Shown here piece after piece: positions 8,639-17,307 of a DNA stretch of 64,000 nucleotides (its first letter is position 1; each line of letters starts with the position of its first letter). The notes below the pieces were generated by a model. That model saw only the letters and a program-made list of their open reading frames with translations, did not search any database and was not told the origin of the DNA. The position numbers and the translations under genes were made by a program. The stretch spans positions 62,001 through 126,000 of the forward strand of contig NZ_JYLK01000009.1 in the NCBI RefSeq assembly GCF_001439805.1. Reading direction: 5' to 3'. The DNA comes from Pseudomonas trivialis (GTDB lineage Bacteria > Pseudomonadota > Gammaproteobacteria > Pseudomonadales > Pseudomonadaceae).

Positions 8639-10180
8639 ATGAATCAGTCAACGAACCGTGGGCCCATACTGGCGCGACATGCGTTGCTGCTGGCCACCGC
8701 CAGCCTGCTTTCGCTGTCCGTACAGGCCGCCAACCTCACCCGTGACAACGGTGCCGCCGTCGGCGACAACCAGAACTCCCAGACCGCCGGCCCCAATGGC
8801 CCGGTCCTGCTGCAAGACGTGCAGCTGATCCAGAAACTGCAGCGCTTTGACCGCGAACGCATCCCGGAGCGCGTAGTGCACGCGCGTGGCACTGGCGCCC
8901 ACGGCACCTTCACCGTCACCGATAACCTCAGCGACCTGACCAAGGCCAAGGTTTTCGCCGCCGGCGAAGCGACCCCGGTGTTCGTGCGTTTCTCGGCCGT
9001 GGTGCACGGCAACCATTCGCCGGAAACCCTGCGTGACCCGCGCGGCTTCGCCACCAAGTTCTATACCGCCGAAGGCAACTGGGACCTGGTCGGGAATAAC
9101 TTCCCCACGTTCTTTATTCGCGATGCCATCAAGTTCCCGGACATGGTCCACGCGTTCAAACCCGATCCGCGCACCAACCTGGATGATGACTCCCGCCGTT
9201 TCGACTTCTTCTCCCATGTACCGGAGTCCACCCGAACATTGACCGAGTTGTACTCCGACTCGGGTACGCCGGCCAGTTACCGCGAGATGGACGGCAACGG
9301 CGTACATGCCTACAAACTGATTAACGCCAAAGGCGAAGTGCACTACGTCAAGTTCCACTGGAAGAGCCTGCAAGGCATCAAGAACCTTGATCCCGAGCAA
9401 GTCACCCAAGTGCAGGGGCGTGATTACAGCCATATGACCCATGACCTGGTCACCCATATCAACAAGGGCGATTTCCCCAAGTGGGACTTGTATGTGCAAG
9501 TGCTCAAGCCTGAAGACCTGGCCAAGTTCGATTTCGACCCGCTGGACGCCACCAAGATCTGGCCAAACGTGCCCGAGCGCAAAGTCGGGCAAATGGTGCT
9601 GAACCGCAACCCGGCGAACGTCTTCCAGGAAACCGAGCAGGTGGCCATGGCCCCGGCCAACCTGGTGCCGGGCATCGAGCCTTCGGAAGACCGTCTGCTG
9701 CAAGGTCGGGTGTTCTCCTATGCCGACACCCAGATGTACCGCCTGGGCGCCAACGCCTTGCAATTGCCGATCAACGCGCCACGGGTAACCGTCAACAACG
9801 GTAACCAGGACGGCACGCTCAACAGCGGCAAAACCACCAGCGGCGTGAACTACCAGCCAAGCCGCCTGGAAAATCGCGAAGAGCCGCAAGCCGCACGCTA
9901 CAGTCAGTCGGCCCTGACCGGCAGCACCCAGCAGGCGAAGATCCAGCGCGAGCAGAACTTCAAGCAGGCCGGCGACCTGTACCGCTCCTACACCCCCAAA
10001 GAGCGCCAGGACCTGATCGACAACTTCGGTGGCTCGCTGGCCACGACCGATGACGAGAGCAAGCACATCATCCTCTCGTTCCTCTACAAGGCGGACCCGG
10101 AGTACGGCACCGGCGTGACCAAGGTCGCCAAGGGTGACCTGGCCCGCGTGAAGGCGCTGGCGGAAAAACTCAAAGACTGA
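8639..10180 (+). CDS. katB: Periplasmic haem catalase KatB
   Basis: A 513-residue small-clade catalase that disproportionates H2O2. An export signal is visible in the first 30 residues (hydrophobic LLLATASLLSLSVQA). Catalytic His lies in RVVHARGTGAHG, the distal Asn in LVGNNFPTFFIRD, and the proximal haem-ligand Tyr in RVFSYADTQMYRLG. The variant FSAVVHGNHSPETLRD is typical of the KatB group. ATG 8639 follows AGAGGAAA; an in-frame ATG 93 bases upstream would destroy the signal peptide. It is followed by ankB, the usual katB-ankB pair, which is peroxide-inducible in P. aeruginosa. Confidence 0.94.
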   Translation: MNQSTNRGPILARHALLLATASLLSLSVQAANLTRDNGAAVGDNQNSQTAGPNGPVLLQDVQLIQKLQRFDRERIPERVVHARGTGAHGTFTVTDNLSDLTKAKVFAAGEATPVFVRFSAVVHGNHSPETLRDPRGFATKFYTAEGNWDLVGNNFPTFFIRDAIKFPDMVHAFKPDPRTNLDDDSRRFDFFSHVPESTRTLTELYSDSGTPASYREMDGNGVHAYKLINAKGEVHYVKFHWKSLQGIKNLDPEQVTQVQGRDYSHMTHDLVTHINKGDFPKWDLYVQVLKPEDLAKFDFDPLDATKIWPNVPERKVGQMVLNRNPANVFQETEQVAMAPANLVPGIEPSEDRLLQGRVFSYADTQMYRLGANALQLPINAPRVTVNNGNQDGTLNSGKTTSGVNYQPSRLENREEPQAARYSQSALTGSTQQAKIQREQNFKQAGDLYRSYTPKERQDLIDNFGGSLATTDDESKHIILSFLYKADPEYGTGVTKVAKGDLARVKALAEKLKD

Positions 10181-10232
10181 CCCGCAGGCTGTGGTCGGCG
10201 CCCCCCAGGGCGCCGACCCTTTGGAGAACACC

Positions 10233-10772
10233 ATGCGTATTTCCATCGGTTTACTGATTGCCATGCTGGCCTTTGGCGCCCGTGCCGAATCGCCGGACCC
10301 GGTCGCGCTCAAGGCGCAGCTGCAAGACTATTACTTCGACGCCGCCCGCCGTGGCGACCTCGACATGCTCAACACCTTCATCGCGTCGGGCTACGCGCTC
10401 AACACCCAGGACGACAAGGGCTACACCGCGTTGATCCTCGCCGCCTATCACGGCGAAAGCGCCTACGTTGACCGCCTGCTGGCGGCCGGTGCCGATGCCT
10501 GCGTGCAGGACAAACGTGGCAATACCGCGTTGATGGGGGCGATCTTCAAAGGCGAGCTTAAAATCGCCCAGCGCCTGCTGGCCACCGACTGCAACCCCGA
10601 CCAGCGCAATGGCGCCGGGCAGACGGCAGCGATGTACGCCGGGCTGTTCAAGCGCGTCGAACTGCTCGACGCGCTGAAGGCCAAGGGCGCCGATCTCAAT
10701 GCGCAGGACCCCGTCGGCAACAGCGCGGCACGCTTGGCCAGCGGTGAAATCCGGACCCCGGCCTCGCGCTGA
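10233..10772 (+). CDS. ankB: Periplasmic ankyrin-repeat protein AnkB
   Basis: A 179-residue protein with a signal peptide (MRISIGLLIAMLAFGARAES) followed by four or five ankyrin repeats, for example DKGYTALILAAYHGESAYVDRLLAAGAD and RGNTALMGAIFKGE. It starts 52 bases after katB behind TTGGAGAACACC. In P. aeruginosa ankB lies in an operon with katB and is needed for full catalase activity. The same role is likely here: a periplasmic helper or scaffold for KatB. Confidence 0.9.
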   Translation: MRISIGLLIAMLAFGARAESPDPVALKAQLQDYYFDAARRGDLDMLNTFIASGYALNTQDDKGYTALILAAYHGESAYVDRLLAAGADACVQDKRGNTALMGAIFKGELKIAQRLLATDCNPDQRNGAGQTAAMYAGLFKRVELLDALKAKGADLNAQDPVGNSAARLASGEIRTPASR

Positions 10773-10807
10773 GCTATCATCGCGGTTTTTCGGTTGGAGG
10801 TTCTCAA

Positions 10808-12175
10808 ATGGCAAAGGCCAAGCGCATGTACGGCTGCACCGAGTGCGGCGCGACCTTTCCCAAGTGGGCCGGCCAGTGCACCGAGTGCGGTGCGTGGAAC
10901 ACCCTCACGGAAACCATGATCGAGAGCGGCGGCGCTGCGGCGCCCACCGGTCGGGCCGGCTGGACCGGGCAGCAGGCGCAGATCAAGACCCTGGCCGAAG
11001 TCAGCGTCGAAGAGATTCCGCGTTTCTCCACCGCTTCCGGCGAACTCGACCGCGTCCTCGGCGGCGGGCTGGTGGACGGCTCGGTGGTGCTGATCGGCGG
11101 CGACCCCGGCATCGGTAAATCGACGATCCTGTTGCAAACCCTGTGCAGCATCGCCAGCCGCATGCCGGCGCTGTACGTCACCGGTGAGGAGTCCCAGCAG
11201 CAAGTGGCCATGCGCGCCCGTCGCCTGGGCCTGCCCCAGGACCAGTTGCGGGTGATGACCGAAACCTGCATCGAAAGCATCATCGCCACCGCCCGTATCG
11301 AAAAACCCAAGGTGATGGTGATCGACTCGATCCAGACCATTTTCACCGAACAACTGCAATCGGCGCCGGGCGGCGTGTCCCAGGTGCGCGAGAGCGCGGC
11401 GCTGCTGGTGCGCTATGCCAAGCAGAGCGGCACGGCGATCTTCCTGGTGGGCCATGTAACCAAGGAGGGCGCATTGGCCGGGCCGCGGGTGTTGGAACAC
11501 ATGGTCGACACCGTGCTGTATTTCGAAGGGGAGTCCGACGGTCGCCTGCGTCTGCTGCGGGCGGTGAAGAACCGCTTCGGCGCCGTCAACGAACTGGGCG
11601 TGTTCGCCATGACGGATCGGGGGCTCAAGGAAGTCTCCAATCCCTCGGCGATTTTTCTCACGCGCGCTCAGGAAGAAGTCCCGGGCAGCGTGGTCATGGC
11701 AACCTGGGAAGGCACCCGGCCGATGCTGGTGGAAGTGCAGGCGCTGGTGGACGACAGCCACCTGGCCAACCCGCGCCGCGTCACTCTCGGCCTGGACCAG
11801 AACCGTCTGGCAATGTTGCTCGCGGTGCTGCACCGTCACGGCGGTATCCCCACCCACGACCAGGACGTGTTCCTCAACGTGGTGGGCGGGGTCAAGGTGC
11901 TGGAGACCGCCTCCGACCTGGCCTTGATGGCAGCGGTGATGTCCAGCCTGCGCAACCGGCCGTTGCCCCATGACCTGCTGGTGTTTGGCGAGGTTGGCCT
12001 GTCGGGCGAAGTGCGGCCGGTGCCCAGTGGGCAGGAGCGCTTGAAGGAGGCGGCCAAGCATGGCTTCAAGCGGGCGATCGTGCCCAAGGGCAACGCACCG
12101 AAGGAATCGCCGCCGGGCATACAGATTATCGGGGTGACACGCCTGGAGCAGGCGCTGGATGCGTTGTTCGAGTAA
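10808..12175 (+). CDS. radA: DNA repair protein RadA
   Basis: A 455-residue cytoplasmic RecA-like ATPase that promotes branch migration in recombination. The order is an N-terminal zinc finger of paired Cys (YGCTECGATFPKWAGQCTECG), Walker A GGDPGIGKST (about 98-107), the RadA-specific KNRFG motif (VKNRFGAVNE, about 254), and a C-terminal Lon-like domain with GLSGEVRPV. Length is normal. The start follows TTGGAGGTTCTCAA. It stands close behind ankB but has its own strong ribosome site. Confidence 0.96.
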   Translation: MAKAKRMYGCTECGATFPKWAGQCTECGAWNTLTETMIESGGAAAPTGRAGWTGQQAQIKTLAEVSVEEIPRFSTASGELDRVLGGGLVDGSVVLIGGDPGIGKSTILLQTLCSIASRMPALYVTGEESQQQVAMRARRLGLPQDQLRVMTETCIESIIATARIEKPKVMVIDSIQTIFTEQLQSAPGGVSQVRESAALLVRYAKQSGTAIFLVGHVTKEGALAGPRVLEHMVDTVLYFEGESDGRLRLLRAVKNRFGAVNELGVFAMTDRGLKEVSNPSAIFLTRAQEEVPGSVVMATWEGTRPMLVEVQALVDDSHLANPRRVTLGLDQNRLAMLLAVLHRHGGIPTHDQDVFLNVVGGVKVLETASDLALMAAVMSSLRNRPLPHDLLVFGEVGLSGEVRPVPSGQERLKEAAKHGFKRAIVPKGNAPKESPPGIQIIGVTRLEQALDALFE

Positions 12176-12345
12176 TCAGCCACACAGTAAAACCATGTGG
12201 GAGGTAGTGGCTGCCGATTTTTCAGGAGCTCCTGCATTTTTTTACCATCGCAAGGCTCTAGACCAACGTGGGGGGTGGCCTTTAAGGCAAGGAGCGCTAA
12301 ACTCCGAATGGCTGTCTTTCTGTCCACCCTGGCTGGAATATAAAA

Positions 12346-14412
12346 ATGAAAAATAATAATAGCCTGCTACGCCACCTGCCCTGGCTGGTGCTGGCAGTTG
12401 TAGGAGCATGCGCCCTGGGCGTAGTGGCCTTGCGCCGCGGCGAGGCGATCAACGCCTTGTGGATTGTGGTTGCGGCCGTGGCCATCTATCTGGTCGCGTA
12501 CCGTTATTACAGTCTGTTCATCGCTAACAACGTGATGCAACTCGATCCACGTCGGGCCACGCCCGCAGTGGTCAACAACGACGGTCTGGACTATGTGCCG
12601 ACCAACAAACACATCCTCTTCGGCCACCACTTTGCGGCGATTGCCGGTGCAGGCCCGCTGGTCGGCCCGGTGCTGGCCGCGCAGATGGGCTATCTGCCCG
12701 GCACACTGTGGCTGATTGCCGGCGTGGTACTGGCCGGTGCGGTGCAGGACTTCATGGTCCTGTTCCTGTCCACCCGCCGTAACGGCCGCTCCCTGGGCGA
12801 CATGGTGCGCGAAGAGATGGGCCGCATTCCCGGCACCATCGCGCTGTTCGGCTGCTTCCTGATCATGATCATCATCCTCGCGGTGCTGGCGCTGATCGTG
12901 GTCAAGGCCCTGGCCGAGAGCCCGTGGGGCATCTTCACGGTGATGGCGACCATCCCGATTGCGATGTTCATGGGCATCTACATGCGCTACATCCGCCCCG
13001 GCCGCATCGGCGAGATTTCGATCATCGGCGTGCTGTTGCTGCTCGGTTCGATCTGGCTGGGCGGGCAGATTGCCGCCGACCCGGTCTGGGCCAAGGCCTT
13101 TACCTTTACCGGTATCCAGATCACCTGGATGCTGATCGGCTACGGGTTTGTGGCAGCGGTACTGCCGGTGTGGCTGATCCTCGCGCCGCGTGACTACCTG
13201 TCCACCTTCCTCAAGATCGGCACCATCATTGCCCTGGCCATCGGCATTCTGGTGACCATGCCCGACCTGAAAATGCCGGCGCTCACCCAGTTCATCGACG
13301 GCACCGGCCCAGTGTGGAAGGGCGGTCTGTTCCCGTTCCTGTTCATCACCATCGCCTGTGGCGCGGTTTCGGGGTTCCACGCGCTGATCTCCTCGGGCAC
13401 CACGCCCAAGCTGCTCGCCAGCGAAAGCCACGCCCGTTACATCGGGTACGGCGGCATGCTGATGGAGTCGTTCGTGGCCATCATGGCGATGGTTGCCGCG
13501 TCGGTGATCGAGCCGGGCGTGTACTTCGCCATGAACAGCCCGGCCGCAATTGTCGGCACCGACGTGGTGACCGTGGCGCAGACCGTCAGCAGCTGGGGTT
13601 TTGCAATCACCCCTGAAGCGCTGTCGGCCGTGGCCCATGACATCGGTGAAACCACCATCCTGGCGCGTGCCGGCGGTGCTCCGACCCTGGCCGTGGGGAT
13701 CGCGCAGATTCTGCACAGTGTGCTGCCGGGTGAAAACACCATGGCGTTCTGGTACCACTTTGCGATCCTGTTCGAAGCGCTGTTCATCCTGACCGCAGTG
13801 GACGCCGGCACCCGTGCCGGGCGCTTCATGCTGCAGGACCTGCTGGGCTCCTTCGTGCCGGCGCTCAAACGCACCGAATCCTGGACCGCCAACCTGATCG
13901 CCACCGCAGGCTGCGTGGCGATGTGGGGCTACCTGCTGTACCAGGGCGTGATCGACCCGTTGGGCGGCATCAACACCTTGTGGCCGCTGTTCGGTATCTC
14001 CAACCAGATGCTGGCCGGTATCGCGCTGATGCTCGCGACCGTGGTGCTGATCAAAATGAAACGCCAACGCTACATCTGGGTGACCATGGTGCCGGCGATA
14101 TGGCTGCTGATCTGCACCACCACCGCAGGCTTCATCAAGCTGTTCGACGCCAACCCTGCGATCGGTTTCCTGTCCCTGGCCAAGAAGTACAGCGATGCTC
14201 TGGCCAATGGTCAGATCCTCGCACCGGCCAAGAGCGTCGACCAGATGCAGCACGTGATCTGGAACGCCTACACCAACGCAACGCTGACGGTGCTGTTCCT
14301 GTTCGTGGTGTTCAGCATCCTGTTCTATGCGCTCAAGGTTGGCGTAGCGGCCTGGGGCAACAAGGAACGTACGGATAAAGAAGCGCCATTCCAGGCCGTA
14401 CCGGACGCATAA
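12346..14412 (+). CDS. cstA: CstA family carbon-starvation transporter (pyruvate/peptide permease)
   Basis: A 688-residue inner-membrane carrier with about 16-18 hydrophobic segments. The CstA signature is visible as DGLDYVPTNKHILFGHHFAAIAGAGPLVGP near residue 80-110. E. coli relatives CstA and BtsT(YjiY) carry peptides or pyruvate during nutrient limitation. The following two genes, of the YbdD/YjiX and YjiA families, give the same three-gene order as yjiY-yjiX-yjiA of E. coli, which favours a pyruvate-type transporter. The 170-base spacer upstream holds no clear operator. Confidence 0.93.
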   Translation: MKNNNSLLRHLPWLVLAVVGACALGVVALRRGEAINALWIVVAAVAIYLVAYRYYSLFIANNVMQLDPRRATPAVVNNDGLDYVPTNKHILFGHHFAAIAGAGPLVGPVLAAQMGYLPGTLWLIAGVVLAGAVQDFMVLFLSTRRNGRSLGDMVREEMGRIPGTIALFGCFLIMIIILAVLALIVVKALAESPWGIFTVMATIPIAMFMGIYMRYIRPGRIGEISIIGVLLLLGSIWLGGQIAADPVWAKAFTFTGIQITWMLIGYGFVAAVLPVWLILAPRDYLSTFLKIGTIIALAIGILVTMPDLKMPALTQFIDGTGPVWKGGLFPFLFITIACGAVSGFHALISSGTTPKLLASESHARYIGYGGMLMESFVAIMAMVAASVIEPGVYFAMNSPAAIVGTDVVTVAQTVSSWGFAITPEALSAVAHDIGETTILARAGGAPTLAVGIAQILHSVLPGENTMAFWYHFAILFEALFILTAVDAGTRAGRFMLQDLLGSFVPALKRTESWTANLIATAGCVAMWGYLLYQGVIDPLGGINTLWPLFGISNQMLAGIALMLATVVLIKMKRQRYIWVTMVPAIWLLICTTTAGFIKLFDANPAIGFLSLAKKYSDALANGQILAPAKSVDQMQHVIWNAYTNATLTVLFLFVVFSILFYALKVGVAAWGNKERTDKEAPFQAVPDA

Positions 14413-14427
14413 CCGAGGATTGCAAAC

Positions 14428-14625
14428 ATGTTCAATGACATCAGTCGCCTCGGTAAATACCTCGGTCAGGCCGCACGCCTGATGGTCGGCATGCCCGACT
14501 ACGACACCTACGTCGAGCATATGCAAACCAAACACCCGGACAAGCCGATGATGGACTACAAGGCGTTCTTCCGTGAACGCCAGGAGGCCCGATACGGCGG
14601 CAAGGGTGGGCCCAAGTGCTGTTGA
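14428..14625 (+). CDS. YbdD/YjiX family small protein
   Basis: A 65-residue soluble protein ending in GGKGGPKCC. The core [18 protein letters not shown] and [16 protein letters not shown] is the hallmark of the YbdD/YjiX (DUF466) family. The gene almost always follows cstA/btsT, and here it starts 15 bases after that stop. Its biochemical role is not established; a link to transporter function is likely from co-occurrence. Confidence 0.92.
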   Translation: MFNDISRLGKYLGQAARLMVGMPDYDTYVEHMQTKHPDKPMMDYKAFFRERQEARYGGKGGPKCC

Positions 14626-14652
14626 CCCGGCATTCGGGCTGGCAGTGATCCC

Positions 14653-14742
14653 ATGTGGGAGGGGGCTTGCTCCCGATAGCGGTGTATCAGTTGCATGTAA
14701 ATGCCTGACACACTGCTATCGGGGGCAAGCCCCCTCCCACAT
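14653..14742. repeat. REP doublet (REPIN) downstream of ybdD
   Basis: Two inverted copies of ATGTGGGAGGGGGCTTGC, each extending into a CCGATAGC/GCTATCGG arm, flank a spacer of about 30 bases. The arms are almost exact reverse complements. This is the common P. fluorescens REP pair; it lies between ybdD and the yjiA-like gene. Confidence 0.9.
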
Positions 14743-14772
14743 TTGTTTTTGTGTTCCTTCAAGGAGAATATT

Positions 14773-15732
14773 TTGTCCTCTCCCATTCCGGTCACCGTTC
14801 TCAGCGGTTTCCTCGGCGCCGGCAAGACCACCTTGCTGCGCCACCTGCTCAAGGCCGAGCACGGCCTTAAAATCGCCGTGATCGAAAACGAATTCAGCGA
14901 CGCCGGCATCGACACCCAACTGCTGGGCGCCGAACCCGTGCAAGTCATGACCCTGTCCAACGGCTGCGTGTGCTGCACCATTCACACCGACCTGACCAAA
15001 GCCCTCTACCTGCTGCTCGAACGTCTGGACAGTGGCGAGATCGCCTTCGACCGCCTGGTGATCGAGTGCACGGGCCTGGCCGACCCCGCGCCCGTGGCCC
15101 AGACCTTCTTCATCGACGAGGACTTGCGTGAGCGCTACATCCTCGACGGCATCATCACCCTGGTGGACGCGGCCCATGCCGAGCATCACCTGACCCAGAC
15201 CATCGCCCAGGCGCAGATCGGCTTTGCCGACCGCCTGTTGGTGAGCAAGCGCGACCTGGTGGACGAGGCCACGTTCGACGCCCTCAGCGAGCGCCTGACC
15301 CGCATCAACCGGCGCGCGCCGATTCGCGTGGTGGACCACGGCAACATCGACCTGGCCGAATTGCTCGATGTGCGCGGTTTCAATCTCAACGCTGGCATGA
15401 GCCTGCGCCCGGTGGGCAAGGCGCCGTCCATCGACCGTATTTCCAGCCTGGTGCTGCGCACCGATCAGCCGCTGGATATCGACCGGCTCAGTGAGTTCAT
15501 GAACGAGCTGCTCGAAGACCACGGCAAGCAACTGCTGCGCTACAAGGGCGTGCTGAATATTGCCGGAGAGGATCGGCGTATGGTGTTTCAGGGCGTGCTG
15601 AAACTCTACGGCTTCGACTGGGACAGCGAATGGGCCGAGGGCGAGGCGCGGGAAAGTGTGATTGTGTTTATTGCCGATGAGTTGCCGGAAGACAAAATCC
15701 GCGAAGGCTTTGCGCGGGTCTACCAACCCTGA
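14773..15732 (+). CDS. yjiA: CobW/YjiA family zinc-binding GTPase
   Basis: A 319-residue G3E-family P-loop GTPase. Walker A is GFLGAGKTTLLRHLL (near residue 12), the metal-binding motif is NGCVCCTIHTDL (CxCC, about 62-73), and the specificity motif is SKRD near residue 160. The C-terminal CobW domain is present. The only start that keeps the normal length is TTG 14773, with AAGGAG six bases upstream; an ATG 72 bases earlier falls inside the REP doublet. The family delivers metals to enzymes; its partner here is unknown. It is probably cotranscribed with cstA-ybdD through the REP. Confidence 0.88.
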   Translation: MSSPIPVTVLSGFLGAGKTTLLRHLLKAEHGLKIAVIENEFSDAGIDTQLLGAEPVQVMTLSNGCVCCTIHTDLTKALYLLLERLDSGEIAFDRLVIECTGLADPAPVAQTFFIDEDLRERYILDGIITLVDAAHAEHHLTQTIAQAQIGFADRLLVSKRDLVDEATFDALSERLTRINRRAPIRVVDHGNIDLAELLDVRGFNLNAGMSLRPVGKAPSIDRISSLVLRTDQPLDIDRLSEFMNELLEDHGKQLLRYKGVLNIAGEDRRMVFQGVLKLYGFDWDSEWAEGEARESVIVFIADELPEDKIREGFARVYQP

Positions 15733-15788
15733 CCTGACTGACTTGAAATGCAATCAAATGTATTTCAAATTTGGAACAGGCATAAAAA

Positions 15789-15812
15789 AGCCCGGCTCTA
15801 GAGCCGGGCTTC
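15789..15812. terminator. Bidirectional terminator between yjiA and glyA
   Basis: AAGCCCGGCT-CTAG-AGCCGGGCTT is a perfect ten-pair stem with A-runs before and T-rich sequence after, sited between two convergent genes. Confidence 0.88.
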
Positions 15813-15830
15813 TTGTTCAAGCAACTGCAC

Positions 15831-17084
15831 TCAAGCGCCGTACACCGGCAGCTTCTTGCAGATGGCCTTGACCTTCTCACGAACAGAATCAATCACGGCT
15901 TCGTTGTTCAGGTCCGCCAGGATGTCGCAGATCCAGCCGGCCAATTCCTTGCACTCGGCTTCCTTGAAGCCACGGGTGGTCACTGCCGGGGTGCCGAAGC
16001 GCAGGCCGGAGGTGACGAACGGCGAACGTGGGTCGTTCGGCACGGAGTTCTTGTTCACGGTGATGAAGGCTTTGCCCAGCGCAGCGTCAGCGTCCTTGCC
16101 GGAAATGTCCTGCTTGATCAGCGACAGCAGGAACAGGTGGTTCTCGGTACCGCCGGACACCACGTCAAAACCACGCTCGATGAACACGCCGGCCATGGCC
16201 TTGGCGTTTTTCACCACTTGCTGCTGGTAGGTCTTGAACTCAGGCTGCAAGGCTTCCTTGAAGCAGATCGCCTTGGCCGCGATCACGTGCTCCAGCGGGC
16301 CGCCCTGGGCGCCCGGGAAGACGGCGGAGTTCAGCTTCTTCTCGATCTCGGCATTGGCGCGCGCCAGGATCAGGCCGCCACGTGGACCGCGCAGGGTCTT
16401 GTGGGTGGTGGTGGTGACCACGTCAGCGTAAGGCACCGGGTTCGGGTAGACGCCCGCGGCGACCAGACCGGCCACGTGGGCCATGTCAACGAACAGGTAG
16501 GCACCGACCTTGTCGGCGATGGCGCGGAAACGCGGGAAGTCGAGGATCTGCGAGTAGGCAGAGAAGCCGGCCACGATCATTTTCGGCTTGTGTTCAACGG
16601 CCAGGCGCTCGACTTCGTCGTAGTCGATCAAGCCGTTGGCGTCGATACCGTATTGAACGGCGTTGTACAGCTTGCCGGAGGAGGACACGCTGGCGCCGTG
16701 GGTCAGGTGACCGCCGTGGGCCAGGCTCATGCCCAGGATGGTGTCGCCGCCTTGCAGCAGCGCCAGGTACACCGCGCTGTTGGCCTGGGAACCGGCGTGT
16801 GGCTGAACGTTGGCGTAATCGGCACCGAACAGTTCCTTGGCGCGGTCGATGGCAAGCTGCTCAACCACGTCGACGTATTCGCAGCCACCGTAGTAGCGCT
16901 TGCCCGGGTAGCCTTCGGCGTACTTGTTGGTCAGTACCGAACCTTGAGCTTCCATCACCGCAGGGCTGGTGTAGTTTTCCGAAGCGATCAGCTCGATGTG
17001 CTCTTCCTGGCGCACGGCTTCTTGCTCCATGGCGGCGAAGAGATCGGCGTCGTACTTGGCAATAGTCAAATCACGGCTGAACAT
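15831..17084 (-). CDS. glyA: Serine hydroxymethyltransferase
   Basis: A 417-residue PLP enzyme that interconverts serine and glycine with tetrahydrofolate, the main source of one-carbon units. Visible are the N-terminal [14 protein letters not shown], the substrate/PLP region [18 protein letters not shown] and the PLP-lysine motif [16 protein letters not shown] (about 222-237). ATG 17084 follows TTGAGGACTGCC; the ATG 12 bases upstream lacks proper spacing. No riboswitch was seen in the 5' region. It corresponds by synteny to glyA3 (PA4602) of P. aeruginosa. Confidence 0.95.
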   Translation of the reverse strand: MFSRDLTIAKYDADLFAAMEQEAVRQEEHIELIASENYTSPAVMEAQGSVLTNKYAEGYPGKRYYGGCEYVDVVEQLAIDRAKELFGADYANVQPHAGSQANSAVYLALLQGGDTILGMSLAHGGHLTHGASVSSSGKLYNAVQYGIDANGLIDYDEVERLAVEHKPKMIVAGFSAYSQILDFPRFRAIADKVGAYLFVDMAHVAGLVAAGVYPNPVPYADVVTTTTHKTLRGPRGGLILARANAEIEKKLNSAVFPGAQGGPLEHVIAAKAICFKEALQPEFKTYQQQVVKNAKAMAGVFIERGFDVVSGGTENHLFLLSLIKQDISGKDADAALGKAFITVNKNSVPNDPRSPFVTSGLRFGTPAVTTRGFKEAECKELAGWICDILADLNNEAVIDSVREKVKAICKKLPVYGA

Positions 17085-17214
17085 GGCAGTCCTCAAGGAT
17101 CGGGGGCAGAAAAGGAGGGCATTCTAACCCAATGGGTTTTGGATGGCATATGAAAGGACATCATGTCGCGGACAAGCGGGATTCATCTGGGGATTGGGGT
17201 TGAATGTGCCGCCG

Positions 17215-17283
17215 TCATCGGGAGCAAGCCCCCTCCCACAGAAGAACGCATTCCAACTGTGGGAGGGGGCTTGCTCCCGATGA
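17215..17283. repeat. REP doublet (REPIN) between glyA and morA
   Basis: TCATCGGGAGCAAGCCCCCT and its exact inverted copy, ending in CCGATGA, surround a 17-base spacer. Same REP family as the other doublets in the window. Located upstream of glyA and downstream of the GGDEF/EAL gene. Confidence 0.9.
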
Positions 17284-17307
17284 GGCCATTAGCCGCACTG
17301 CACCCTC

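Noticed and set aside
17215..17283. Inverted GC-rich repeats as CRISPR or as an insertion-sequence end
   Set aside because: They are single inverted pairs with short spacers, matching the REP doublets elsewhere in the window; there is no array and no transposase.
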